64,000 bases of DNA, taken from Sporothrix humicola. Lineage: Eukaryota > Ascomycota > Sordariomycetes > Ophiostomatales > Ophiostomataceae. The position numbers and the translations under genes were made by a program. The notes under the pieces are model-generated. The model searched no databases and was not told where the DNA came from. It saw only the letters and a list, made by a program, of their open reading frames with translations. This document shows positions 54,434 through 64,000 of this stretch, in pieces. The stretch's first letter is position 1; every line of letters starts with the position of its first letter. The DNA is taken from contig WNYE01000022.1 in NCBI GenBank assembly GCA_021396245.1, positions 186,001-250,000 of the forward strand, in the 5' to 3' direction.

Positions 54434-56383
54434 TGTGTCGGTGGTGGAGGATAGGCTCCTCTAATCTATTTGGTGGGAGAAAGTAGGTGACAAGAGTGTG
54501 GACGAGAGTGTCAGGCCGTGAGGCCGAACAAGTCCGGTGTGGCCGGAAGTCGTGGTATATCCAGTCGGCAATCGATCGTCTTCAATGAGGGCGGCGCAAT
54601 GTCATCGGTGGTCTAGGAGAGACAGGCCGACGCATAGCTCTGATTCTTAGGTGAGATTGGTCGGTTCGCAGGAGAATTGAAGACGGAAAGGTTGTGTTCA
54701 AGTGGAAAGATAGGTAGCTGGTGTAGGACGAGGTGAGGGACGGGATGGTCGAGAGTGGTTCGTAAGGCGGCAGTAGAAGGGTCTGAATAGCTATTGTCGA
54801 GGAATCAGGCCAGTTGGGAGGAAGAATAAGAGTCGGGGTTGCACGACAGTTAGTCCAAAGTGAAGAAGCTGCGTTCCACAGAAATGTCGTGCCTCTGTCT
54901 CGTCTGTGTCGCCGTGTCACAGCCTTTTCCTTCTTCTTCTGTTTTTTTCCTCTTCTTCTATTTTTGCTGAGGAGGTCGGGATATTCGATTGTGTCGCAGG
55001 AGGTTCAGTTGAGAGTGCGCGGGCCGGAATTGGCGAGGATCTTCAGATAGCAGCGACACGCATCTTCAGCAACGCCGCGATCGAGGCCCAATCTGGGGTA
55101 GAGACAAGAGGAATAAGAGAAGTAGAAAATCGCAAATAAACAGAGGTCGAGGTCGAAAAGAAAAGACGAAAAAAATGATTTGGTCGAGGACAAGGATCAG
55201 AAAAGGAAGAGGCACTCAAAAGATGTAGATAAGGTGTGCGGGAGCTGGTGCTCTTGTGTCTTGTGGTCAGACGGAGTCTCTGGCTCAGACTTGGGCTCTC
55301 GTGTTCATGTCTCAAGGCTCGGGGTGTGAGTGTGAGGATTGACAAAATCAATACGGGAGTTGGCAAAGTGCGGTCGAACTATCTTCGAGGCTGGCTTGGT
55401 GGGCACCTACGTAACCCAACCCCTAGCACCTGCCCCCCTGTCAGTTTTACGTTTTGCGTGCTATCCTCCTGTTTTAGAACACGATGTGCTGTTCTGGCCC
55501 TCACTCAAATTGAGGAAGTTGCAACTTACAGGGCGACTGGTGGATCGATCTCTGCAAAATCCCGGCAGGTACGGCAGGTGCGGGTGGCTTCTTGACCCTT
55601 TGGCCCTTTGTTCCTTCTGTTGGTGGGGTTTTGAGTCTTGGTGCGAGCCCGTCTTCTTCTCCTTTGCTGAGTGTCCGTGTGCTAAATATTGAGTTGGCGT
55701 TGCGCGACCTGGTTTTCGGAAGTGCCGGGAAGGAGCGATGGGCAAGGCTGGTTGGTGGAGGCTGCTGTTGGTGGGTTGGGGTGGTGTATCGGGGGTGGGC
55801 TAGAGGAGGTTGGTGGCAGGAGCGGAACATTAGTGGCGTTTTGGCAGTTGCTTGTCTCCTGCCAGGGATTGTCAACTAACAACGTCAAGCTTAGTATCGG
55901 CACTTCTTGACAAGACATCAATTACATCAATGAACACAAAGGTGGTTGTAAAAATGGTTGATTTTGAGACAGAAGTGAAAAGGAGACCCGACAGATGCAC
56001 CGGTCCGTGAAATATAGTGGCTCGAGAAGTACAAGTCTGCTGTGGTTGTGATGCGGTGAGAATTCAAGTCTGACAGAGAACATATCTCAAGAAATCATCG
56101 GTTGCCGATCTTGGACCTATTTACGTCTTGATGTGGTCCCGACTTTTGCTAAAGATTTACGTAGTGCCACAGTTAAGTGCCGTTGCTGTCATACCATAAA
56201 TCGTGCAATTCGACATTCACATGGAGCATCTTCTTTAGATTCAATGTTATTGTCCATGCAGTCGTCCAACTATGAAACCAGCATCCAGTTCCTCCTCTTA
56301 CTTCTTACATTTTTGTGCCCGTCATATCTATTTTGATTTTGTTTATATCGCTTTTACTACCCACAATTCACCGTATCCTCCCT
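54434..56383. other. Gene-free region, 1.95 kb
   Basis: Upstream of the PPxY membrane-protein gene and downstream of the PheRS beta gene (both minus strand). The first 200 bp after the start is purine-rich on plus. 55900-56383 is AT-rich. Open frames are short and overlap on both strands without domains. Confidence 0.45.
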
Positions 56384-58436
56384 CTATAATAAGACCTCCA
56401 GGTTGATTTCCATTGTGCTCACGGGGTATCTATATATGTTAGTAATTCTCGTTAGATAATAATTATAATAATAATAAAACACGCGGGGGTTCTTACCTCA
56501 GGCCAAAGGCCTCGAGCACGGTCGGGTGCAGCACACCCAGCTCGCCTATCCGCTGGGTCTTGCCGTTGAGGCGCAGGTGGATGGCGGCCGCGCGGCCGGG
56601 GAAGAAAGTCGGGTCGTTGATCTCCTGGATGTAGTAGCCGTCGGGGGAGCCGGGCTTGGACGAGGTCGGGGTGGCAATGGCGGCAGCCGTGGCCTTGGCG
56701 TCCTCCAGGCCCTCCTCGCGAGTGATGAAGGCGCTGCGCAGCATGGCCATGACGCGGTCGAGCAGACCGTGGACCATCTCGAAGCCGGCGGACTTGGACG
56801 AGTAGGCGGCGGCCCAGTGGCGCTCGTTGCGGGCCTTGCGCTCGAGCGATTCGTCCTTGAAGGCAACGTCGGACACCTCGCTGATCATGAGGGGCAGGGC
56901 AACGCTCTTGTTCTCACGGATCGTCTTGAGCAGGCCAGGAATCAGCGACGTGCGCACAACCTGGTACTCGGCGGTCTTGGGGTTGGCTAGCTTGATGGCG
57001 GTCTTGCCATCGTCCTTGCGGTTGAGCCAGCCGAAATTCTCGTCGTGCGAGCACAAGATAAGCGGCATGACCTCGATCCAGCCGGCCATGGCAGCCTCCA
57101 GCCGCACAATATCGGCGAGCTTGTTGATGAGCAGGGGCTGGCCGATGGTGGCGGACTTGTTGGGCGACGAGCGCGGCAGGTTGTTGAATCCGTAGGCAAC
57201 GGCGGCGTCCTCCATAATGTCGCAAGGGTGCAGGATGTCAGCGCGTGTGGGCGGCACCGAAACGTGCAGGATCTTGCCGTCGGCCGAGGGGGTGGCCTCG
57301 AAGGTGACCTTGGCAAGCAGCTTGGCAAGAGCCTCGGGCGACTCCTCAAGACCGCAGCACTGGTTGATGTAGTCCACCTCGACGTCGACGTTGCGAGTAA
57401 CGAGGCTGGGGGTAACGCGCGAGGCGCCGTTGTGCTCGGAGACGATGCGGACGGGCTCGATGGTGTAGGGGTCGGCGCAGTAGCCGGAGAACATGGTGAC
57501 CATCATGTTGCAGACGATGTCGAGCTTGGTCTCGTCGGTGGCGGTGATCTCGATGAAGACGTTCTTTGTGTTGAGCGTGATCTTGGAGTGTTCACCGTTG
57601 ATAATGGGCGGCAGGGAGCAGACGACACGGTTGGCATCGTAGATGGCTGGGTAGACCTCTTTGTCGCGGATGATGTGCAGGAAACGGCCGAGGTGCTTGT
57701 CGGACTCGTAGAAAGTCATGAGCTCCTTGCTGTTCATCTCCTTGGTCTGGTTGAGGGGGATGAACTTGATGTCCTCGGGCTTATGTGCCTCGTAAGTGAA
57801 GGGGCCCTGGATGGTGTCGAGATCGTGCGTGCCGATAGAGACTCTGTGGGAGGGCTGTTAGTATATCGTCGACATGTGTGGTCATATCCTCCACCTCTCA
57901 TCTTCCTCCTCGTTTCTTCCTCCACACTTCTCTCCCACATACAGTGTTCTCTGACGGGCCAGGTTCTGGTGCAGCTTGTCCTGCAGGCTGATGAACGAGT
58001 CGTAGGTGGCCTGGGTGAAGTTGATGTTGCGCAAAATCGCACCAGCAACAAGCGGCCGAACGCGGGACGTATCCTTGCTGACGGTGATGGTCTGCATCTG
58101 GGACTCGGGAATGTCGAGCAGACGGAACTTGGGCATGGGGATCTTGCCGCGGAAGACGTTGAGGTTCATGGCAATACCCTCGTAGCACAGCATGTCGTAG
58201 CGGTTGGCGCCGATTTCGATCTTGAGCTCTGGCGGCTCGTCGGCGGGGCGCGCCGGATCATCCTCGGTGTCCTCGTCGACCTCGACGCCGAACTCGAAGG
58301 CGAGGTTCTGGAACTCATCGGGGGTGAAGCTGGGACGGTCAGTGGGCTGTTTTGGCGGCAAACGGGCTCTCAATGGCACTCACGTCTGGCCGAGCTCCTT
58401 GAAGAGCCGGTACTTGTCGACGCCAATGGTCGGCAT
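56384..58436 (-). CDS. FRS1: Cytosolic phenylalanyl-tRNA synthetase beta subunit
   Basis: Four exons on the minus strand: 58436-58384, 58329-57943, 57843-56497 and 56429-56384 (610 residues, usual length). All introns are GT-AG and frame-preserving. The start MPTIGVDKYRLFKELGQTFTPDEF is the eukaryotic/archaeal beta-subunit N-terminus. Other hallmarks are ELKIEIGANRYDMLCYEGIA (B3/4 region), RQRTLVSIGTHDLDTIQGPFTYEA, the B5-type segment VPPTRADILHPCDIMEDAAVAYGFNN, and the C-terminal GELGVLHPTVLEAFGLRYP. The last 46-base exon supplies PVSTMEINLEVLL; without it the protein stops early after GLR. With the alpha subunit it forms the alpha2-beta2 enzyme that charges tRNA-Phe; the beta chain carries the editing site. 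It diverges from the bicupin gene. Confidence 0.94.
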
Positions 58437-59951
58437 AATGGGCGGTCGATGGAGGGGCTGTCGTGAGGATGTCGAGGGTTTTAACGGTGTGGATGTGACG
58501 GCCGCGGTATCGTTAGCGAGAAAATGCGCTCGGAATGCTCAGAATCCCACAAGTGGAGAAGAATGGCCGATTCACAAAAAGTGACGATGCTTTGCGGTGT
58601 ATCTTTTGGCGATGTTGTTTGACTCATGCGGGCAAAAATTCCAGGAACCCGCCTAAACAGAAAAATTATCGGCCAAAGCGAGCGGGCTGGGCAAGTTCCC
58701 CGCGGTCGCTCTTGCCCTGTCATAGTCAGAATAGTACGTCGTAGTGAGGGGTGTTCCAGCCTGGTGGCAGGGGCCCACAGTGTGTCGCAACAGCCGCGCC
58801 AGGAACGGAGAGTGCGACTAGTGTCAGGTCACAGGCGGGAGCAGTCACGGATTCCTGCCTGAGGCGCCAACTTCCACTTACACCAAACTCCGCCCAAAGT
58901 GTAGAGCGAGCCAAGTGAAGATATTCAGGCTCAATGCAGCACACGGCACCCTTTCACAAACGTGTTTATGTCTATTAAATTCTGTATAATTTCAAGGGTT
59001 TTGTTTTAATTATTTGGCAATTGGTTTATTTTTCTCGGGCTGTTTATGAGCAAGGTTCTTTCCCAACATATAAGCACGGCCAGCCGGAGATTTCGATGGA
59101 CGATCAACTTGATCTCGACTTTTGTCACGATTTTTGACAATTGATAATTTGGACGCTCGTAACGAAGAAAATGCGTCTCTGTTTACTCTATGCGTCCTGG
59201 GTTCTGTCCTCCCACGCTGCACAAATTGTGTGATGCCAAGACCTCTCATCGGCGGCGCTTTGTCCATTTTTGGAACGCGAGGCTGCGACGATCCTAAGAC
59301 GTCTTATTCGTCTTTCCTTATTTTCCGTCTTTCTGGAAACTGTTTTTTTGTGTTTGCTGCATGGTCCCCCATCGATCCCACACTATATCCACTTGCTCAC
59401 GCGTTGCGGCCAGTCGAAGTGCTCGAATTGTGTGGTATTTGACAGCCGCGCGATGACACAATTCGGATTGGAGAAGAGGCAATGCTGGCATCGACATGAA
59501 CTCTGCGGATCACCCATGGCTTCTGTGACCTCATAGTGGCTTAAAATGGGGAATGCGGTGTCTGGCGCGCAGTTTGGGAAGGATTTGCGGTTTTTGGAAG
59601 GCCCATCGAGAAGAAAATAAAGAAAAAGATGGAGACCAGAAAAACAAATAAGCTTAAGATGGTCGGCGAGCTGCAGGTTGATGCAAGAGCCAATTCGACA
59701 ATTCGATCCTAAAGAGGATACTAGCGTAGATGCATGGGGGAAACATGCCGTAATGACAGCCGTGGAGGCGTGTAAAGGCCTTCAAAGGCCTTTTTTTTGC
59801 GCCACCAAACACCGGCAAATCACAGATTTCGCGTCCGGGAGAGCTCGGCCAGCGCGCAGATTAATTAATTGCAAGCTGTGATGGGGGTAATGCGCGGGCG
59901 ACAGAAGACGTCAAGGTGTGTTGGGATATGATTCTCGAGGCACAAAAGGAG

Positions 59952-59959
59952 TATATAAA
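59952..59959 (+). promoter_or_regulatory. TATA box of the bicupin gene
   Basis: TATATAAA, 177 bases before the bicupin ATG and followed by a pyrimidine-rich leader. It is a good TATA box at a likely distance from a transcription start; few other genes in this window show one, which suits a regulated gene. Confidence 0.55.
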
Positions 59960-59975
59960 CGACGGAACTTCCCTC

Positions 59976-60052
59976 GCATCGTCTGCTTGGCGAGATATTG
60001 GCATTTGTTTTTTTGACTCCAGTCTTCAGCCTTCTCTTGGCATCGTCTGCTT
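59976..60052 (+). repeat. 13-bp direct repeat in the bicupin leader
   Basis: GCATCGTCTGCTT occurs exactly at 59976-59988 and 60040-60052, just downstream of the TATA box and within the probable 5' UTR. Confidence 0.7.
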
Positions 60053-60135
60053 CAGTCACTTTTGCTGTCTTATCGTCTTTATTATTTTTTTTGTCACTTT
60101 ATTGACTCCGCTTTGTTGTCATCTTCACGCCCATT

Positions 60136-61488
60136 ATGAAGTTCAACGTGTTGGTGCTGTCGTTTACGGCGTCGGTCGCTCTTGCCCGTTCGCTTGAGGC
60201 CCGTTCCGTCAAGCCGCAGCCCGAAGACGGCAACGGCAAGGGCGCCCCACTTCTCGGCGGCACCAACGTTGCCCTCGACACGCAAAACCCAGACAATCTC
60301 GGCGAACTGCCCACCAGCGACGCCGGCACCGTGCCCAACCTCAAGTGGAGCTTCTCCGACTCCAAGACCAAGCTGTTCAAGGGGGGCTGGTCGCGTGAGA
60401 CGGTCGTTACCGACCTGCCCTCGAGCAACACCGTCGCCGCCGCCCAGCAACACTTGACCAAGGGCTCTCTTCGTGAGCTGCACTGGCACCGCGTCGCCGA
60501 GTGGGGCATCGTCTATGCCGGCGCCATTCTGATCTCGACCGTCGACGAGAACGGCCAGTACCAGGTCGAGCGCCTCGAGTACGGCGACGTCTGGTATTTC
60601 CCCAAGGGCGTCGCTCATACGGTCCAAGGCCTCGAGGACCAGAACGAGTATCTGCTCGTCTTTGACGATGCTGATTTCGACAAGGTCGGCACCACGTTCA
60701 TGGTCGACGACTGGGTCGCCCACACCCCCAAGAGCATCCTGGCCAAGAATTTCGGCGTCAACAAGTCGGTGTTCGCCAATGTGCCGACCAGCGATCCGTA
60801 CATTTTGAACGGCACCGTCTCGACTGCCAACGCCTCGGTCGCCAGCCCACCCTCGCTCGGCAGCAACGTCAACTCGTCCACGACCTTTGTGTATCGCACG
60901 TTCCAGCACGAGCCCGACTCGACACCCGGCGGCGGCGGCACGCTGTACAAGATCGACACCAGCAAGTTCCCCATTGCCAAGACCATTTCTGCGACGGTCG
61001 TGACTCTCAAACCGGGAGGTCTTCGCGAGATGCACTGGCATCCGAATGTGAGTTAACTTTTCGTGTTGTGTCGTGTCGTATCGTTTGTTGCTTGTCCAGG
61101 TCAGCTAACACACTCAGGCGCAAGAGTGGCTGTACTTCCACAACGGCACCGCCCGAGCCACCGTCTTTATCGGCGCCGGCAATGCTCGCACGTTTGATTT
61201 CGGCCCTGGCGACACGGCTGCTTTCCCAGACAACTCGGGGTAAGTTTTGTGTTGTTGTGTATTGCTGTCGTCGCATCTGCTAACCCCTAACCCAGACACT
61301 ATATCGAAAACACGTCAGAGACCGAAGACCTCGTCTGGATCGAGATCTACAAATCGGACCGCGTCGCCGACATCTCCTTGACCCAGTGGCTGTCCCTGAC
61401 TCCCGCCGACATTGTCGCCCAGACACTCAAGGTCCCGCTGGCCTTTGTCCACCAGCTCAAGAAGGAGAAGCAGGTGCTTCTGCCGTAG
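60136..61488 (+). CDS. Secreted bicupin, oxalate decarboxylase family
   Basis: Three exons: 60136-61047, 61118-61239 and 61296-61488 (408 residues), GT-AG introns. A signal peptide is clear (MKFNVLVLSFTASVALA), so the protein is secreted. Two cupin domains each carry a metal site: His116, His118, Glu122 and His161 in the first (ELHWHRVAEWGIVY ... VAHTVQG); His300, His302, Glu307 and His346 in the second (EMHWHPNAQEWLYF ... HYIENT). This is the manganese-bicupin pattern of oxalate decarboxylase, which turns oxalate into formate and carbon dioxide. The first-domain lid reads DFDKVGTTF (180-188) where bacterial OxdC has the SENST lid with its catalytic Glu, so the expected Glu is absent. Activity may differ. 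Several N-x-S/T sites are present. TATA box and repeats lie upstream. Confidence 0.88.
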
Positions 61489-62271
61489 GGTAGAGGAACG
61501 AAATTTAAGGTGGTGGACAGGGCAGTTTGTGCTTGGAAGTACGCATGGATTTGCGTGTTCTTGCATTAATTACATGAAAGAAAGAGTTGGCTCTGGTCGA
61601 GCACATACAATCTCAGTGGCAAACGGGGCAAGTAATGAAAGAAAATCAAAAAACAAGTGGCAAAGACATTGACAATAACATAAACCCAAACGCAGTCGCG
61701 TATCATACAACACTTGATCTTTTTAAAAATCCTTTTATTGTGATAACAGCAAATCGGGGGCCGCCCTTTTTTCTGAACAAAAAACATATATGCTCCTTTC
61801 CGATGATTCTTTTTTCCATGCACGCACGCAGAGCTCTGTTGAATTTAAAAAAAAAAAAAAAAAACTGGAAATAATATAACGCGGATGTAACGCGGAGGGT
61901 GTTGGTGTGGTGTAAAACAACTGTGAATGAGATAAGACGATGCTGGTCCGGCCTTCCTAAAACTCCTCAAAAAGCAATTAAAAAAGCAAGTAAAAATCAA
62001 ATAAACGAATGGAAGCACATACAAAAGGCATCAGATGGAAACTCCGGGGGGGACAGATGCATATCTCGCAACATTAAATAGTGTATGGGGTAGGGTACAA
62101 AGTGGGACAATATGAATAAAAACATATAAGGGTAAGGAGGGGTAAGGGTTGGGGGTGGTAAGTTGACAGTTGACAGTTGACAGGTGTTTCTTCGAGGGTG
62201 TGGAGGCAGGTCGCGTGGCATCGCAAAAGCAGAATCTCGATTGCCAAAGACAGTCGGACAGTAGTTGCCGA
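61489..62271. other. Convergent 3' region, 783 bp
   Basis: The 3' flanks of the bicupin (+) and Nup2-like (-) genes. AT-rich, with an 18-base A run at 61847-61864. No gene is seen. Confidence 0.5.
61847..61864. repeat. Poly(dA) run, 18 bases
   Basis: An uninterrupted A run in the convergent 3' region between the bicupin and Nup2-like genes. Confidence 0.8.
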
Positions 62272-64000
62272 CTACTTCTTGTTGGCAGCCTTGTTCTCCT
62301 CGAGCACATCAGCGAGCTTCTGTGCCGCCTCCTTCGTCTTGACTTGCAGCATCCACGTCTCCAGACCGGTGCCGGCCTCGTTGGAGGTCGTGAGCTTGAC
62401 GTACTTGGCGTTGGGTTCCGGCTTGTAGGTGAAGTCGGGAAGCAGCGCCCGGTTGAGAGCCACGTGTCCGCGAGGCTCGGCCCGCAACAAAAGACGCACG
62501 CTGCCGGTCGTCTTGTTCTTGAGAACACGCAGCGGGCCAACACCCTCCGTCTTCCACGGGCTCTTCTTCTCCTTGGCCGCGGGCGATTCGCTTCCTGATT
62601 CGTCGTTGCCGGTCGAGAGTCTGAGGGCCTTGGCGCGCACCTCATGGACGGCGGCCTCGTCCTCCTCGCCCGGCCCGCCGTCGGTTAAACTGATTTGTTC
62701 CTGTGGGGCCTCATCTCCGTCAGCCTGGTGTCCAGAATTGTCCGTATTGTCTTGCGTGGCACCAGGCTCGGGAGTGCCAGTGGCCGGTGTAGTAGCCAGG
62801 CTAGAGGCGCCACCGAGATTGGTGAAAGGAGTGTCTACGCAAGGACGGTTAACTGGAATTCCATATAAACACCTATTTAAAATAGGAAAACTCGTTAGGG
62901 GGTGAACTCACTAGTACCTGATGATGCTCCGCCCATGGGGGGAGCGAGATTGAACATGGGCGCTCCGGCCGGCTTTTGCTGGCCAAAGAGGGGCGTGCTG
63001 CTTGACTGTGCCGGGGTCGCACCGCCGAAGCTGAAGATTGCCGAACCGTTGCCGGCAGAGGGAGCCGCGTTTCCAAAGCTGTTGCCAGGTGTCGTCGCAG
63101 CCTCGGTAGTCTGGGAGCCACCGCCGAAGGAGAAGAGTGAGTTGCCACCAGTGTTTGCAGCCGGAGCCGCAGCTGGGGTGCTGCTACCGAACTGGAACAT
63201 CGACTGGCTTGGTGCCGCAGCGGCCTGTCCGTTAACGCCACCGGCACCGAAGCTGAAAGAGGTCGACGGCTGGCCAACGGACGAATCAGCACCCGATGCG
63301 AAGGGGTTGCGGAAAGGCTGGCTGCCACCAGCTGCGCCGCCAGCATTGAAAGTGAACGACGAGCCACCGGAGCCAACAGAGCCGGCGTCACTACCGCCGC
63401 CAAAGCTGAAACCGGTCGAGGGAGCAGGGGCCGCGGTCTGCGGCTGGGTGCTAGACGCGCCAAACGAGAAGAGGGGAGCACCAGAAGAAGGCTGGGTAGC
63501 GGGCGTGCTAGCGCTGGCGCCGTTACCACCAAAGCTAAACGTCGGGGTCGAAGATGCAGGTGCCGCAGCCGGCGTAGAGCTACCAAACAGGTTGGTAGCC
63601 GGCGCCTTGGGGGCCTCAGTAGCACCACCGGCCGGGGTGCTGCCAAAGAGTGGCTTGGCCGCGCTGGCAGACTTGTCGGCATCGCCATTTGCCTTCGGGG
63701 CGCCAAAAGAAAACAGCGGTGCCGAAGAGCCCGATGCTGCAGAAGTGCCAGAAGAGGCACCGAACATGGTCTTCTTTGCCTGCGGCTCATCGCTGCCATT
63801 CGAGTCGCTGGTCTTTGCGGCATTGCCGAACAGAGCGGGGGCGGCCTTGGGAGCAGAGTCCTCATCGGCAGACCGCTTCTGGCCAAACGAGGGCGTGTCG
63901 CTCTTGGATGCGTTGCCGAACAGAGTCTGGGAGCTTGTCGAGGCGCCAAAAGACGGAGCCGCTGCAGGCGTCGTAGTCGCAGTCTTGCCAAACAGGGTCG
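62272..64000 (-). CDS. NUP2: Nup2-like nucleoporin: FG repeats plus C-terminal Ran-binding domain, 5' part outside window
   Basis: On the minus strand the frame enters open from the right edge; exons >64000-62912 and 62834-62272, joined by a phase 1 GTGAGT...TAG intron. The visible part begins with mixed LFG units and a KRSADEDSAPK segment, then about 290 residues of FG repeats (FSFGA, LFGS, FSFGGG, FQFG types) spaced by Ala/Ser/Thr/Gly linkers. After an acidic Gln/Asp-rich linker comes a Ran-binding domain (about the last 125 residues): WKTEGVGPLRVLKNKTTGSVRLLLRAEPRGHVALNRALLPD. FG repeats with a C-terminal RanBD define the Nup2/Nup50 group of the nuclear basket, which binds importin alpha and Ran-GTP and helps cargo release. 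The N-terminus is not visible. Confidence 0.9.

Larger units (their letters stand above)
58437..60135. other. Gene-free region, 1.7 kb, between divergent PheRS beta and bicupin genes
   Basis: It holds PheRS promoter sequence on the left and the bicupin promoter on the right. Small open frames at 59010-59267 (-) and 59122-59442 (+) overlap each other and show no domains. The right end has a TATA box and a direct repeat. Confidence 0.5.

Noticed and set aside
57045..58466. 473-codon plus-strand open frame across PheRS beta
   Set aside because: Antisense to a fully supported four-exon synthetase gene; low-complexity Val/Gly/Leu composition typical of antisense frames.
59010..59267. 85-codon basic open frame (minus strand) beginning with ATG between PheRS beta and the bicupin
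   Set aside because: Could be a small gene but has no recognisable family, overlaps another open frame, and lies in sequence of non-coding character.
1..64000. Secondary-metabolite cluster, CRISPR array, integrated virus or intact transposon
   Set aside because: No synthase genes, no regularly spaced direct repeats, no viral or transposase/reverse-transcriptase domains were seen in any frame.

Overview
This is a 64 kb stretch of nuclear DNA from a filamentous ascomycete (Pezizomycotina, probably a sordariomycete; the class is an inference). The signs are intron-poor genes with short 50-95 nt introns carrying GTRNGY-type donors and CTAAC-like branch sites just before the acceptor, Kozak-like CCACCATG starts, and fungal families such as Rsp5/HulA, MIC12, a Boi-type SH3-SAM-PH scaffold and Cwf18. 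I modelled 26 protein-coding genes. I saw no tRNA, rRNA, CRISPR array or intact transposon.

Layout, left to right. 1-5.2 kb: the 3' part of an intracellular ankyrin/subtilisin-like protease, then an unrecognised coiled-coil protein. 5.7-13.3 kb: a tail-anchored fatty-aldehyde dehydrogenase, mitoribosomal mS35, Alg13 and the actin-turnover factor Aip1. 13.3-22 kb: an AT-rich gene-free island, the poly(A)-binding protein Pab2, and the HECT ubiquitin ligase Rsp5 behind a 2.7 kb pyrimidine-rich upstream region. 23-27.2 kb: three mitochondrial genes in a row (complex I PSST/NDUFS7, MICOS MIC12, mitoribosomal bL17m). 27.4-31.7 kb: Utp25 and eIF3f, divergently transcribed. 32.7-39 kb: an R3H-SUZ RNA-binding protein, a ZCCHC10-like zinc-knuckle protein and the splicing factor Cwf18. 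39.3-47.7 kb: a mitochondrial PPR protein, a disordered protein of unknown function and the Boi-like polarity scaffold. 51.4-54.4 kb: a peroxisomal dienoyl-CoA isomerase, TFIIH subunit Tfb5 and a single-pass membrane protein with two PPxY motifs. 56.4-64 kb: cytosolic PheRS beta, a secreted bicupin of the oxalate decarboxylase family, and the 3' part of a Nup2-like nucleoporin.

Most of the window is conserved housekeeping material arranged as divergent or convergent pairs, with no metabolic cluster. Themes are mitochondrial function (NDUFS7, MIC12, mS35, bL17m, PPR), RNA processing and translation (Pab2, Utp25, eIF3f, R3H-SUZ, ZCCHC10, Cwf18, PheRS) and polarity/ubiquitin signalling (Rsp5, Boi, the PPxY membrane protein, Aip1). 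The accessory-looking genes are the subtilase with its unknown neighbour and the bicupin with a non-standard lid.

Nothing here is clearly a new multi-gene system. The best leads are PPxY proteins beside Rsp5, an intron with no AG acceptor in the zinc-knuckle gene, the altered bicupin lid, an inverted repeat in the MIC12/bL17m promoter, and recurrent upstream motifs. All exon coordinates were read by eye from splice signals and reading-frame continuity.
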